Shown here: piece after piece, positions 34,102-43,076 of the stretch
How the letters are laid out: each line of letters begins with the position of its first letter
Position numbering within the stretch: the stretch's first letter is position 1
Assembly: GCF_004000785.1 (NCBI RefSeq)
Contig: NZ_BILX01000024.1
Location: forward strand, 26,767-90,766
Direction of reading: 5' to 3'
Origin: Paenibacillus ehimensis NBRC 15659
Lineage (GTDB): Bacteria > Bacillota > Bacilli > Paenibacillales > NBRC-103111
Length of the DNA stretch: 64,000 bases
Notes under the pieces: model-generated
What the model saw: only the letters and a program-made list of their open reading frames with translations
Database searches by the model: none
What the model was told of the DNA's origin: nothing
Made by a program: the position numbers and the translations under genes

Positions 34102-34620
34102 TTGACCGACCGGGAATTATTCGATACTTACCGCAGGGACGTGTACTATTTGTGCCACTATATGCTGCACAATGCCGCCGATGCGGAGGACATCTGCCAG
34201 GAGGTATTCCTGAAGGCGTTCTGGACGGATCGGCAAGGCGTCGAACGGATCAAGCCATGGCTGCTGCGGATCGCCGTGAATATGTGCAAAAACCATCTGG
34301 ACCGCAGGAAGCGGGGCGTGTTGAAGGAGCTGAAGCATTTCCTGCTGGAGCACAGGCGAGATTCGGAAGCGGCGGACGCAGCGCTGGAGCGGAAGGAAAC
34401 CGAGCTGGAGACCGAGCGGCGGCTCCGGGCATTGCCGGTCAAGAATCGGACGGTAATGACATTGCGGTATATTCACGAGCTGAGCTTGCAGGAAATTGCA
34501 GAGACGCTGAATATCCCGCCGGGCACGGTAAAATCGAGATTGAACCGAGGGCTGCGGCAGATGAGAAAAGAGCTGGGAAAGAGCAATCCAGATTTGAAAG
34601 GAGCGGAATGTCTTGAATAA
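34102..34620 (+). CDS. ECF-type RNA polymerase sigma factor (second)
   Basis: 172 aa. Region 2 (ELFDTYRRDVYYLCHYML, DAEDICQEVFLKAFW, IKPWLLRIAVNMCKNHL) and region 4 (LPVKNRTVMTLRYIHELSLQEIAETL, PPGTVKSRLNRGLRQMRKEL). Start TTG 34102 is 6 nt after GGGGGTGAG; the ORF reads further upstream only from a site-less ATG. Overlaps the anti-sigma gene by 8 bp. Confidence 0.88.
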   Translation: MTDRELFDTYRRDVYYLCHYMLHNAADAEDICQEVFLKAFWTDRQGVERIKPWLLRIAVNMCKNHLDRRKRGVLKELKHFLLEHRRDSEAADAALERKETELETERRLRALPVKNRTVMTLRYIHELSLQEIAETLNIPPGTVKSRLNRGLRQMRKELGKSNPDLKGAECLE

Positions 34621-36268
34621 GCTGACGGAAGAGCAATTGCTGGAGCTGGCACGCAAGGAGCGTCCCAAGCTGCCGGATTTTGAAGCGATGTGGGAAAGAA
34701 TTCAAACGGAACAGGCTTATACAAATCTGCACAACGCTTCGGCAGCGCCAAGAAGCAGAAGTTTGGCCCGCAGCCGGAAACGTCTTATCCCTTTGGCTAT
34801 TGCGGTATCCTCGGTCATTGTGGCTGCTCCGGTGGTTGCGGGCGTATCGATGGGCTGGCCGGTGCTGTTTGACCGATTGGGCTTTACGACGGCAATGGAA
34901 TCCGGCTTGGGCAATCCGCTGGACATCACGGTAACGTCGGCGGGCGCGTCGTTGGCACTCCATGGCGTTGTCACGGACGACCGGCGGACGGATGTTATGT
35001 TTACCTTAGACGTTCCTTCGCTGCCGGACTATCACATCGTTGATTTCGAGTACAAAACGATAACGAATTCCCGAGGCGAGACGCTGCCGCTGAACGTCCT
35101 CGCCCGCAAAGCCGACTCGCCGAACCGGATGGTCGGCCTGCTGGAAACGCAAAATGGACTGGGAAACAAAAAGGATCGGCTTAAGCTGTCGCTGCAAAAT
35201 ATGGTCTTTTACAAATATAAAGATACGGAGCTTGACGCCAGCCCGATGTCGCTAAAGGATAACGACCGTGTGGACAGCCGGACCCGTTTCGGAACGCTGC
35301 AGATCGTTTCGGCTGCGAGGGAAAACGATGTGCTGACGGTGCGCTATGAAGTTCCGATCGGCGGGCCGGAGGATGGAAAGCTGAATCCGGGGCTGTTCCT
35401 TAAAGTGGGAGAAAAAAGGGTGGATTCGAGCTATTCCGCTACATTGCCCACGGAGAAAGCGGGGATTTTGCTCCAGCTAAACACATTCCGTCTGTCGGAT
35501 TCCGAGCTGAAGAGCGCCAAGCTGTACTTCACCTATTTGGACACGGTACAAACAATTACAGGCACGTGGAATACGTCATTTGAAGCCGATGGTGTGAAGG
35601 CGAGCCAAGCGAAATTCCGCAAACCGCTTGATCCGGCGACGGTTGCCAACGATTCGGATATGGATTTGAAGGAGCTTGTCGTAACGCCGCTGGAAGTTCG
35701 TCTGATGTATGACGATAAGCGCAAGACCAAGTCGCCGGATCTGGAATCTGTATATTACGATACCAATCAGCTTGTGCTTGACGGCAAAACGATTGACGGC
35801 GGAAGCTGGCACACGGAAAAAAGCGGCTGGTATCTTAGCTTCCCACTGCGGGAGTGGTCCCAGGATTGGTCCCAGGCGCCGATGAAGCTGCTGCTGTCCG
35901 ATGCCCGCGTCACGAAACGCTCTAAGGCGTGGCATCCGCTGGACACTCCGTCCGAAACGAAGCAGACGATCGACACGAAGCTGGACCAGTTTCCGGTCAC
36001 GTTTACGTATTACAAGGAGGGCGAGGATCTGATCGTCGAATCGTACTCGACCGACCCGGACTTTATCGTCGTCTCGCAAACGTCCGTGAAGCAGGACGGA
36101 GAGGTCGTTTATCCTCCGATCACACCATCGCCCCCGGGCGGCAACGGCACGAGCAAGAAAGTGGAGCGGTACCCCGGGCTGCTGTCCAAGCCGGGTAAGC
36201 TGGAGCTGAATCCGGGCTTCTATCACTTCAAGGACGGCAGCCGGAAGGCGGAGTTGACTATTAATTAA
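34613..36268 (+). CDS. Membrane anti-sigma factor, DUF4179-like
   Basis: 551 aa. A cytoplasmic N-terminal 55 residues (LTEEQLLELARKERPKLPDF) is followed by one membrane segment (about 58-77) and a large extracellular beta-rich region, the layout of DUF4179 anti-sigma factors found beside ECF sigma genes in Paenibacillus. Start TTG 34613 has AAAGGAG 9 nt upstream and overlaps the sigma gene. It would hold the sigma factor at the membrane until an envelope signal arrives. Confidence 0.78.
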   Translation: MNKLTEEQLLELARKERPKLPDFEAMWERIQTEQAYTNLHNASAAPRSRSLARSRKRLIPLAIAVSSVIVAAPVVAGVSMGWPVLFDRLGFTTAMESGLGNPLDITVTSAGASLALHGVVTDDRRTDVMFTLDVPSLPDYHIVDFEYKTITNSRGETLPLNVLARKADSPNRMVGLLETQNGLGNKKDRLKLSLQNMVFYKYKDTELDASPMSLKDNDRVDSRTRFGTLQIVSAARENDVLTVRYEVPIGGPEDGKLNPGLFLKVGEKRVDSSYSATLPTEKAGILLQLNTFRLSDSELKSAKLYFTYLDTVQTITGTWNTSFEADGVKASQAKFRKPLDPATVANDSDMDLKELVVTPLEVRLMYDDKRKTKSPDLESVYYDTNQLVLDGKTIDGGSWHTEKSGWYLSFPLREWSQDWSQAPMKLLLSDARVTKRSKAWHPLDTPSETKQTIDTKLDQFPVTFTYYKEGEDLIVESYSTDPDFIVVSQTSVKQDGEVVYPPITPSPPGGNGTSKKVERYPGLLSKPGKLELNPGFYHFKDGSRKAELTIN

Positions 36269-36296
36269 GTGAAATGCGGGGAACGGCCCCGCCAGA

Positions 36297-36869
36297 TCAA
36301 GCTTTCGTAACGGCTGCTCCGATATCACCGGAGCGGCCGTTGACGTATTCATGTTGAAGGATGCCCATATGAATGATGTCGTGCCATGCCCCTTCTCTAA
36401 ACAAGCTTTGCCGGGAAATTCCCTCCCGCCGGAAGCCAAGCTTTTCATAGAGCTTGATCGCTCTATCGTTGAAGGAAAATACTCTTAACGAGACCCGGTG
36501 CAGGTTCAGCTCCAGGAATGCATAGTTCAGGAGCAGCTTTAAGGCCTCGGTTCCGTAGCCTTTCCCCCAATAAGCTTTGTTGCCGATATCGATGATACAT
36601 TCGGCATTCCGGTTTTTGGAATCGATATGGATTAACGAAGTAATCCCGAACGGCGTTTCCGAGGTTTTATCGACCAGAATGTAGCTTTTGGAGGAGGGGG
36701 AGCCCAGGATGACTTGATGAACAAATTGCCGCGTTTCTTCCAACTCGTAAAGATCGAGCCAAGGACTGGTGGAACGCATAACCTCCAGATCGTTTCTCCA
36801 CGCATGATACAGCTCCGCATCGTCCGCCGTCGCTTTTCTAAAGACGATTCTGTCGGATTCGAACAACAT
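36297..36869 (-). CDS. GNAT acetyltransferase, RimJ/RimL type
   Basis: 190 aa. Typical segments: IVFRKATADDAELYHAWRND, ECIIDIGNKAYWGKGYGTEA (acetyl-CoA-binding), LLNYAFLELNLHRVSLRVFS and IKLYEKLGFRREGISRQSLF. ATG 36869 has AAAGGAG 8 nt upstream. Lies just downstream of the first TetR gene on the same strand (31-bp gap). Substrate unknown; this group acetylates protein N-termini, polyamines or antibiotics. Confidence 0.85.
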   Translation of the reverse strand: MLFESDRIVFRKATADDAELYHAWRNDLEVMRSTSPWLDLYELEETRQFVHQVILGSPSSKSYILVDKTSETPFGITSLIHIDSKNRNAECIIDIGNKAYWGKGYGTEALKLLLNYAFLELNLHRVSLRVFSFNDRAIKLYEKLGFRREGISRQSLFREGAWHDIIHMGILQHEYVNGRSGDIGAAVTKA

Positions 36870-36900
36870 AGCAAGCACTCCTTTAGGATAGGATGGGTAG

Positions 36901-37524
36901 TTAAACCTGGTCAATCGGGCAGAGCATTTCTTTCAACGAGAAAAGGAAGACGGTCAACTGCTCCTCCACAAGGGTGGTTTCCGCTCCGAATTGGAACGTG
37001 TCCAGCATCAGTCCGTCCATAAACGAAATGAAATACAAGGCGACCGCCTCCGGCGACAGGCGGGGCCGGAATTCTCCCCGCTCCGTTCCTTTGACAACGA
37101 CCGACTGGATGGCCTCCTTGATCCGCAAGTAACGTTCCGCGATATACGGGAAGCTTTCTTTATTCCGCCTGTATCCGGGGGATAGAAAAAACTCCGCCTT
37201 AGCCAGCAGCAGCGTCTGCCCGGCCGTCTTCAGGCTGTGCCGCTGACGGCTGACCCAGTCGGTTAGCTGGGGCCAGAGCGGCGAGCAATCGGTCAATTCG
37301 AAGAAGAGGATATCCTGCCGGTCGTCGAACTGCAGCACTTCGATAAACGCGTGCTCGATATTGTCGAAGTAGGAATATAGCGCGCCTCTGGATACTCCGG
37401 CCTCGTTCATGACCGATTGCATTGTCGCCTGCGTATAGCCCTCCCGGATAAACACGCGCCTTGCCGCTTGCAGCAGCTCGTGCTTTTTGTCCTTCTTGTA
37501 CTGTTCGCTTACTTTGGGAGACAA
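36901..37524 (-). CDS. TetR-family transcriptional regulator (first)
   Basis: 207 aa. N-terminal HTH: ELLQAARRVFIREGYTQATM, then SVMNEAGVSRGALYSYFDNI. A C-terminal ligand domain follows. Start TTG 37524 has AAGGAG 9 nt upstream; the longer frame runs through the operators. Two copies of a palindromic site lie upstream, one inside its promoter spacer, so it very likely represses itself and the GNAT gene downstream. Confidence 0.85.
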   Translation of the reverse strand: MSPKVSEQYKKDKKHELLQAARRVFIREGYTQATMQSVMNEAGVSRGALYSYFDNIEHAFIEVLQFDDRQDILFFELTDCSPLWPQLTDWVSRQRHSLKTAGQTLLLAKAEFFLSPGYRRNKESFPYIAERYLRIKEAIQSVVVKGTERGEFRPRLSPEAVALYFISFMDGLMLDTFQFGAETTLVEEQLTVFLFSLKEMLCPIDQV

Positions 37525-37551
37525 CGGGATCAGCTCCTTCTGCAATAAAAA

Positions 37552-37615
37552 AAGACATAAGTGTCGTTTTGATCGCAAGGCTATTATAAACGACATAAGT
37601 GTCGTTTTCAAGTTA
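37552..37615 (-). promoter_or_regulatory. Autoregulated promoter of the first tetR with two operators
   Basis: On the minus strand: TTGAAA, a 17-bp spacer that is itself the palindrome ACGACA-CTTA-TGTCGT (37590-37605), then TATAAT. A second copy (37552-37565) lies just downstream. A repressor here would block polymerase directly. Confidence 0.75.
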
Positions 37616-37642
37616 TTATTGGGCGAAGATGGAAATGGCTTA

Positions 37643-37672
37643 TTTACATACATGCTGTATGTATGTTAAGAT
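37643..37672 (+). promoter_or_regulatory. Promoter and operator of the VOC-AlkD-tetR operon
   Basis: Palindrome with arms ACATACA (37646-37652) and TGTATGT (37660-37666) between TTTACA (37643-37648) and TAAGAT (37667-37672). The arms resemble AcrR/TetR operators. The TetR at 38985, last gene of this operon, is the likely binder. Confidence 0.6.
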
Positions 37673-37715
37673 GCAACTAGCATAACTATCTTAATTCCAA
37701 AAGGAGATCACGGCG

Positions 37716-38168
37716 ATGAAAACAAACAGCTTCTACCCGGTTATTTTGACGGAGCAGGTTGCGGCGAGCGCGGCTTTTTACAAATCGATTTTCGGTTTTG
37801 AAACGGTATACGAAGCGGATTGGTACGTGAGCTTGCGGATGTCTCAGGGCGGCGCTTCCCACGAATTGGCGATCTTGGACGCTGCGCATCATACGATACC
37901 CGAGGCCTACCGCAGACCGGTGCAGGGCTTGATTCTTAATTTTGAAGTGGACGATGTCGATGCGGAATACCGGAGGCTCATTGTCGGGGAGAAGCTGCCC
38001 TTGAAGCTTGAGCTGCGGGACGAAGAGTTCGGACAGCGGCACTTCATCACCTGCGATCCTAACGGCGTCTTAATTGACGTGATCAAAATAATTCCTCCTT
38101 CGGAGGCGGAGAGCGCGCAATATGCCGAGAACGTGTGGGCGGATGGCGAAGATGGAGGAAAAGCATGA
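37716..38168 (+). CDS. VOC/glyoxalase-fold protein
   Basis: 150 aa. Vicinal-oxygen-chelate fold: [53 protein letters not shown] and [24 protein letters not shown] precedes ATG 37716. Overlaps the AlkD-like gene by 4 bp. Fosfomycin- or bleomycin-resistance-like, or a dioxygenase relative; substrate unknown. Confidence 0.8.
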   Translation: MKTNSFYPVILTEQVAASAAFYKSIFGFETVYEADWYVSLRMSQGGASHELAILDAAHHTIPEAYRRPVQGLILNFEVDDVDAEYRRLIVGEKLPLKLELRDEEFGQRHFITCDPNGVLIDVIKIIPPSEAESAQYAENVWADGEDGGKA

Positions 38169-38947
38169 GCGAAACCGCAGCCTTGAAGCATTACTTCGGG
38201 GCCGGGCTGGCCCAGCGGCTGTCAGGTCTGATCCAGCCCTATGCTCCGGGCTTTCCCGCGCAAGCTTTTGCCGGTTCTGTGGCCGCGCAGGTAGGACCGC
38301 TAGAACTGAAAGGCAGAGTCGCGGTCATAGCCGATGAGCTGCGGAAAGCGTTGCCTCCGGATTATCCGGAGGCTCTGCGCACTCTGTTAAACATTCTCGG
38401 ACCGGAAAATGAAACCGAGGAAGGCATGTTCAAGAACGGTTATTTTTTAATGCCGGTTGCCTATTTCGTGGAAAAATACGGCCTGTCGCATGTCGGACTT
38501 TCCATGCAGGCGCTCTACGAGATCACCAAACGGCATACGTCGGAGTACGCGATACGCCCTTATTTGGAGCACCATTTGGAGGATTGCTTGCGCCTGTTGA
38601 ACGACTGGACGCATGATCCCAGCCTTCATGTACGCCGCCTCGTCAGCGAGGGAACCCGTCCGCGTCTTCCTTGGGCCAAACGAATCGGAGTCCTCCGGGG
38701 AGACCCCGCGTGCAACCTGGCTCTGCTGGAGCCGCTGATGGACGATCCTTCCTTATACGTCAGGAAATCGGTCGCCAATCATTTGAACGATTTGACGAAA
38801 GATCACCGGGAGATTACGATAAACTGGATTCGGGATCGTTTGGACGATGGCGGGAAGCGCGTCGTTTGGATCGCCCGTCACGGATTGCGGTCGCTGGCGA
38901 AATCCGGAGACCGGGAAGTATTGGACCTGCTAAAAAGCTTCGACTAA
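38165..38947 (+). CDS. DNA alkylation repair protein, HEAT-repeat (AlkD-like, COG4335)
   Basis: 260 aa, all-helical repeats. Characteristic stretches are [20 protein letters not shown] and [20 protein letters not shown]. The family removes or binds alkylated bases. ATG 38165 (GGAGG upstream) overlaps the VOC stop. Cotranscribed with the VOC protein and the second TetR, which suggests a stress-response unit. Confidence 0.8.
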   Translation: MSETAALKHYFGAGLAQRLSGLIQPYAPGFPAQAFAGSVAAQVGPLELKGRVAVIADELRKALPPDYPEALRTLLNILGPENETEEGMFKNGYFLMPVAYFVEKYGLSHVGLSMQALYEITKRHTSEYAIRPYLEHHLEDCLRLLNDWTHDPSLHVRRLVSEGTRPRLPWAKRIGVLRGDPACNLALLEPLMDDPSLYVRKSVANHLNDLTKDHREITINWIRDRLDDGGKRVVWIARHGLRSLAKSGDREVLDLLKSFD

Positions 38948-38984
38948 CCGGGCAGCCGAACAGGAAGGAGGGGAGCGGTGTCCC

Positions 38985-39569
38985 GTGAAAAAAAATAAAG
39001 AAGAAACCGACGAAACGATTCGCAAGCTGATCGCCATTGCCAGAAGGCACTTTACCGAAAAAGGGTATGCGGATTCCGCCCTGGAAGAGATCGTAAGCGA
39101 GGCGATGCTGACGCGGGGGGCGCTTTACCACCATTTTGGAAATAAGAAGGGATTGTTTCACGTCGTTCTGGAAGCGGTGCAGAAGGAGGTCGCGGAGCAG
39201 GTTGAGGCGGAGGCGTCCCAAAGCGACGATGTGTGGGAGCAGCTGCTGTTCGGGTGCCGCGCCTTCGTCAAGGCTGCGGTAGAACCCCGGAGCCGGCGGA
39301 TTCTGCTGATCGATGGCCCTGCCGTGTTAGGCTGGGACGTCTGGCGCAAAATGGATCAGCAGCATTCGATGCGGCTGCTGCGCGGGCAGCTTCAAATTAT
39401 GAAAGAGCAAGGGTGCTTCCGGCCCGCATCCATCGAGGCGATGACGCATTTTCTGTCGGGCGCACTGAACGAATCGGCGCTCTGGATTGCACAGATGCCG
39501 GATCAGCAGCAAGCACTGGAGGAGACGATGACGGTCATCGCCTTATTGGTGGAAGGGCTCAAACGATAA
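38985..39569 (+). CDS. TetR-family transcriptional regulator (second)
   Basis: 194 aa. HTH: KLIAIARRHFTEKGYADSAL, then MLTRGALYHHFGNKKGLFHV. Start GTG 38985, 11 nt after AAGGAGGGG. Last gene of the VOC-AlkD unit; the palindrome at 37646-37666 is its likely operator. Confidence 0.85.
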   Translation: MKKNKEETDETIRKLIAIARRHFTEKGYADSALEEIVSEAMLTRGALYHHFGNKKGLFHVVLEAVQKEVAEQVEAEASQSDDVWEQLLFGCRAFVKAAVEPRSRRILLIDGPAVLGWDVWRKMDQQHSMRLLRGQLQIMKEQGCFRPASIEAMTHFLSGALNESALWIAQMPDQQQALEETMTVIALLVEGLKR

Positions 39570-39571
39570 GC

Positions 39572-39608
39572 AAATAGACCGTTCCGGCCAAGGAAACGGT
39601 CTATTTTG
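39572..39608. terminator. Bidirectional terminator
   Basis: AAATAGACCGTT pairs with AACGGTCTATTT; T and A tracts are on both sides, between convergent genes. Confidence 0.88.
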
Positions 39609-39624
39609 CGATGAATAGGCTGCA

Positions 39625-40634
39625 TCAATTCTTGTTCGCCTTGTTCTCTTCCGCTCTCGCAAGCAGCATGTCTACAACGAGGTCGATCTGCCCCATAACG
39701 GCAATCGGATCGTAGCGATAAAACGTATCGAAGTCGTTCATGAACAGCGTATTGTTCTTAACCGCGTTCAGACCTTGCCACACCGACGAAGCCTGCAGCT
39801 GTCTCAAGGCTTCACCCTTTTTCTCGGGGTCGTAGGTCGTCAGAAACATGTAGTCGGCCGCATAGTCGGGCAGCACTTCCATCGACAGCTGCACGGAACC
39901 GGTGTTGCCTTTCACCTCCGAACGGACCAAGTCCGGCATCTTCAGCCCCAGCGCGTTATACACCGTTTGACCGCCCCGTCCGGCGTTGTCCCCGAATACC
40001 CATAAGGTGCCTTTATCCGTCAGCTCGTAAAGCCCGAAGGTGGCGTTCGGATCGATGACCCCTTTCAATTTCTCGCGGCCTTGCGCCGCCTTGTGATCGA
40101 ATGCCGCGATAAATTGCTCCGCCTTTTGCGGTTCGCCGGCAATATCGCCGAACAGCCTTATCGCTTCGTAAATGTTGGACGTCGTGCCGTAAGGGATATG
40201 CAGAGTGGGGGCGATTTTGGACAGCTCTTCATAGTTTTTGTCGTACATCACGACGATTAGGTCGGGGGCAAGCTCCAGCGTTTTCTCCACATTCACCGGC
40301 GTGCCTACGTCGACGACTCCCGTGAGCCGCTTCTTCAGAAACGGATTGTCGAAGGTCGTCGGTTCGACGCCGACCACGTTAGCGCCGACGGACAGCAGTT
40401 CGCCGCCGTAATAATCCGTGACGATCCGCTTAGGTTGTACCGGGATCTCGATATTGCTTTGACCGTGGCGAAGCTGCGGGTTGCGGCGGGCTTTTCCTTT
40501 GACGGCTCCTTGCCGGTTTGCTTAGCCGGGGCGGGATCGCCCGCGGTCGTTGCCGCACCGCCACAAGCGGAGAGCAGCGTAACGAGAAGCAAAAAAATCA
40601 GGCCGGCGGCCCAGAGCGGTTTGTTCTTAACCAT
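39625..40634 (-). pseudogene. Siderophore-binding ABC lipoprotein, frameshifted
   Basis: ATG 40634 with GGAGG 6 nt upstream; lipobox LSAC (C24). The first frame is lost after FATVK (about 40454). The expected continuation NIEIPVQPKRIVTDYYGGEL is in another frame, then LELAPDLIVVMYDKNYEELS and the rest of a FecB/FhuD-like periplasmic-binding fold to 39625. One missing base explains the break. A Fur box lies 26 bp upstream, so it would be an iron-repressed receptor for a ferric siderophore. Permeases are not adjacent. Confidence 0.8.
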
Positions 40635-40659
40635 CATTTCCCTCCGTAAAATCATAAGT

Positions 40660-40678
40660 GAAAATGAGAATCATTATC
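40660..40678. promoter_or_regulatory. Fur box
   Basis: GAAAATGAGAATCATTATC matches the 19-bp Fur consensus (GATAATGATAATCATTATC) at 17 positions. It lies upstream of the siderophore-binding lipoprotein gene. Confidence 0.8.
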
Positions 40679-40812
40679 GGTAAAGATCATATCAAAAATG
40701 ATTCCGCATCGTCAACAGAAATTGGAGGAGAGAACCGCACTGCTGTACCCGCTTCGGTCTCAAGTCATCGTCATGCCGCCTGCAAAATCAAGCATACACC
40801 AGTATCCTCTCG

Positions 40813-41268
40813 TTAAGCACGGAACGGATCGTCGCTTATCCCGGCCTGAAGTACGCTTTTGGCATATTCCTGCGCGCTGAATAACGAATGATCTTTATAA
40901 TTGCCGCATTCCAAGGCTGAGACGGCAGGCACCGCTTCCGTTGCCACGACTTTCTTCAGCACGTTCGTCAACGCGGCGGCAACGTCCGCAGGTTCATGCT
41001 CATCCCATAGAATCATATAAAATCCGGTTCGGCAGCCCATCGGAGAGACGTCGATGACGCCCGTCAATTCGTCGCGCAAATAGGTGGCAAGCAAATGCTC
41101 CAGCGTATGTACGGCGGACGTAGGCAGAGCCTCTTGATTCGGCTGCAGGAAACGGAGGTCATATTTTTGAATGGTGCTTCCTTTTTCGTTTTTCTCCGTG
41201 CCGGCCAGGCGGACATACGGCGCTTTGACGATCGTATGATCCAATTCGAAGCTTTCGACTTTAGCCAT
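40813..41268 (-). CDS. luxS: S-ribosylhomocysteine lyase
   Basis: 151 aa. Cleaves S-ribosylhomocysteine to homocysteine and the AI-2 precursor DPD. Zinc ligands H54 and H58 in HTLEHLL and C121 in ECGNY; catalytic Cys79 in MGCRTGFYM. Full family length. ATG 41268 has AAAGGAAG upstream; the frame extends upstream without support. Provides the SAH recycling route that the catalytically degenerate SAH-hydrolase-like protein at 4585 cannot. Confidence 0.95.
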   Translation of the reverse strand: MAKVESFELDHTIVKAPYVRLAGTEKNEKGSTIQKYDLRFLQPNQEALPTSAVHTLEHLLATYLRDELTGVIDVSPMGCRTGFYMILWDEHEPADVAAALTNVLKKVVATEAVPAVSALECGNYKDHSLFSAQEYAKSVLQAGISDDPFRA

Positions 41269-41458
41269 GGGGAATTCTTCCTTTCGCATGCGCTTTTTAT
41301 TCAAAGTATCACAATCGGAATAATAAGTAAATAGGCGAAGGAAGGTTGTGCCAAATAGAAGCAGCGCATAGGGCATTCCGACCGCGGCTTTCGATCGTTG
41401 TGCAGCCCGAGACCTTGGACTCAAGGTAGGACGGACCGCAGCTTTTCCGGTACGGAAC

Positions 41459-42007
41459 TCAATCTAGCTCCTCATCCATCGACGTCGTTCCCCTGCACAG
41501 CTCCGGGAACGAGCAGGCGACTTGCTTGCAGTCCTCGTAGCCCAGATTGCCGGAATGCGCCGCCAAGATCGGATACTCGTCCTCGTTCATGTCTTCTCTC
41601 ATATCCAAAATATAATGATTCCCGCAGCCGTCCATACCGATGGATACGGAGCCGGCCATGTATTCGGGGAATTCGTACGCCAAGTTGTAGTCTCTCAATT
41701 CGGTCGTACCGAAAAATTGAAAATAGCGGTCCCCGGTTTGAAATTCCCCGCCGTTTGAATAGCGCAAAAAGTCCAAGTAGCTGTCAGGCAGCTTCTTCTG
41801 CGGCAGATCCCACAACGACGGGTCAAAGGGCTTGTATTGCGCATGAAGCGGATGATTCGCAGGAAAAGGATTGGTCTGCCGCTCCGCAATCCCGGCGATT
41901 TCTTGCGGCGACAGCTTCTCGTTCCACGTTTTTACTAAGCGGTCAAGCTCCTCTTCAGTCGCTCCTTCCCGCTTAAGATATGGCTTCTCAAACACGGTGT
42001 TCCACAT
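41459..42007 (-). CDS. SMI1/KNR4 (SUKH) family protein
   Basis: 182 aa, cytoplasmic. The SUKH core is seen in [54 protein letters not shown] and [20 protein letters not shown]. Many members are immunity proteins against polymorphic toxins; no toxin gene lies nearby, so an orphan immunity or housekeeping role remains open. GGGGGA precedes ATG 42007. Confidence 0.8.
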   Translation of the reverse strand: MWNTVFEKPYLKREGATEEELDRLVKTWNEKLSPQEIAGIAERQTNPFPANHPLHAQYKPFDPSLWDLPQKKLPDSYLDFLRYSNGGEFQTGDRYFQFFGTTELRDYNLAYEFPEYMAGSVSIGMDGCGNHYILDMREDMNEDEYPILAAHSGNLGYEDCKQVACSFPELCRGTTSMDEELD

Positions 42008-42240
42008 TGTCGAATTCCCCCAATAGTACGCTCGATTTATGTCAGCCTATTATATAGTACAGCGAAGCAGGGCATCAACAAACTGGTCGGTGGGCTTGAG
42101 CGGCACGAGGGGATATCCGCTTATGCGGGTCACTCGGCTGCGTGCTCGGCTTGGCGCCGATTTTGCTCCTGGCCGGACTCGCTGTCGTCCGGGAATTTAT
42201 GTTATTATGATTTCGCGGAGCGGCGACGCTCCGACAGGAG

Positions 42241-42402
42241 ATCCACACGGGAGCGTCGAACAAGGAGATTGGCGGGCGGCTGTGCACTTCGCTGGCGACC
42301 GTCAAAACGTACATCATCAACAGTTACCCGAAGCCGGGGGTGTCCGGACGGGTCGAGGCGTGGAGAAAGCGCGGCAGCCGGGGCTTCATTAGCGGAAAAG
42401 GT
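42241..42402 (+). pseudogene. LuxR-type HTH remnant
   Basis: The frame reads GASNKEIGGRLCTSLATVKT, then YIINSYPKPGVSGRVEA, a clear but decayed end of a LuxR/NarL DNA-binding domain. Upstream, 42010-42240 shows no continuing domain or start. A strong terminator follows. A remnant of a regulator gene. Confidence 0.6.
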
Positions 42403-42403
42403 C

Positions 42404-42445
42404 AAAGACTCATACCGGCGCATGCCGGATATGAGTCTTTATTTG
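42404..42445 (+). terminator. Rho-independent terminator
   Basis: AAAGACTCAT pairs with ATGAGTCTTT with an inner CCGGC/GCCGG; TATTTG follows. Confidence 0.85.
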
Positions 42446-42478
42446 TAAGCCGTGATGCGGCTATGCGGGCGAACCGCC

Positions 42479-42892
42479 CTATTCTTCGTAGTTGAACTGC
42501 CACGGGATACCGAACTTGTCGGTTAATTGGCCGTAGCATTTGCTCCAGAACGTTTCTTGCAGGTCCATGCCGACATTGCCGCCTTCTTTGAGCTTATTGA
42601 AGTATGTTTTAATTTCATCGATGTTTTTGCTGACCACGGAAAGGCTGATGTTATTTCCGGCTGTAAAAGGCGTCCCGGGGAAAGTATCGGAAAACATCAC
42701 GATGCTTCCGTTAATGGTAAGGCGGGCATGCATGACCAAATGCTTGGCTTCCTCCGGCAGCGGGTATTCCGGATTCGGCGGCGCATCGCCGAAGGCCATG
42801 ATTTGCGGCTTTTCCGTTCCGAAAGCCTCCGCGTAAAATTCGACGGCTTCACGGCAATTTCCATTAAACGTAAGGTACAAATTAACAGCCAT
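42479..42892 (-). CDS. PhnB-like VOC protein
   Basis: 137 aa. Typical start MAVNLYLTFNGNCREAVEFY, then HLVMHARLTINGSIVMFSDT and the end WSKCYGQLTDKFGIPWQFNY, as in the PhnB/YjdN glyoxalase-fold group. AAGGAG 8 nt before ATG 42892. Function in this group is generally unknown. Confidence 0.85.
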   Translation of the reverse strand: MAVNLYLTFNGNCREAVEFYAEAFGTEKPQIMAFGDAPPNPEYPLPEEAKHLVMHARLTINGSIVMFSDTFPGTPFTAGNNISLSVVSKNIDEIKTYFNKLKEGGNVGMDLQETFWSKCYGQLTDKFGIPWQFNYEE

Positions 42893-43076
42893 TAGTTTCG
42901 CTCCTTCGTTCGAATAGGATGATCTGCAAGCATGGGCTATTTTCCTGCACTTCATTTAGCCTTACCTCTTCCAGTATACCTCGAACCGGGGGCGTTTTAA
43001 ACCACATCATTCCTGTCGTAAACAGCATATTTTTTGAAAGTAAAAATGAAATTTAAAGGAACAGGAGCGCGAAGAC

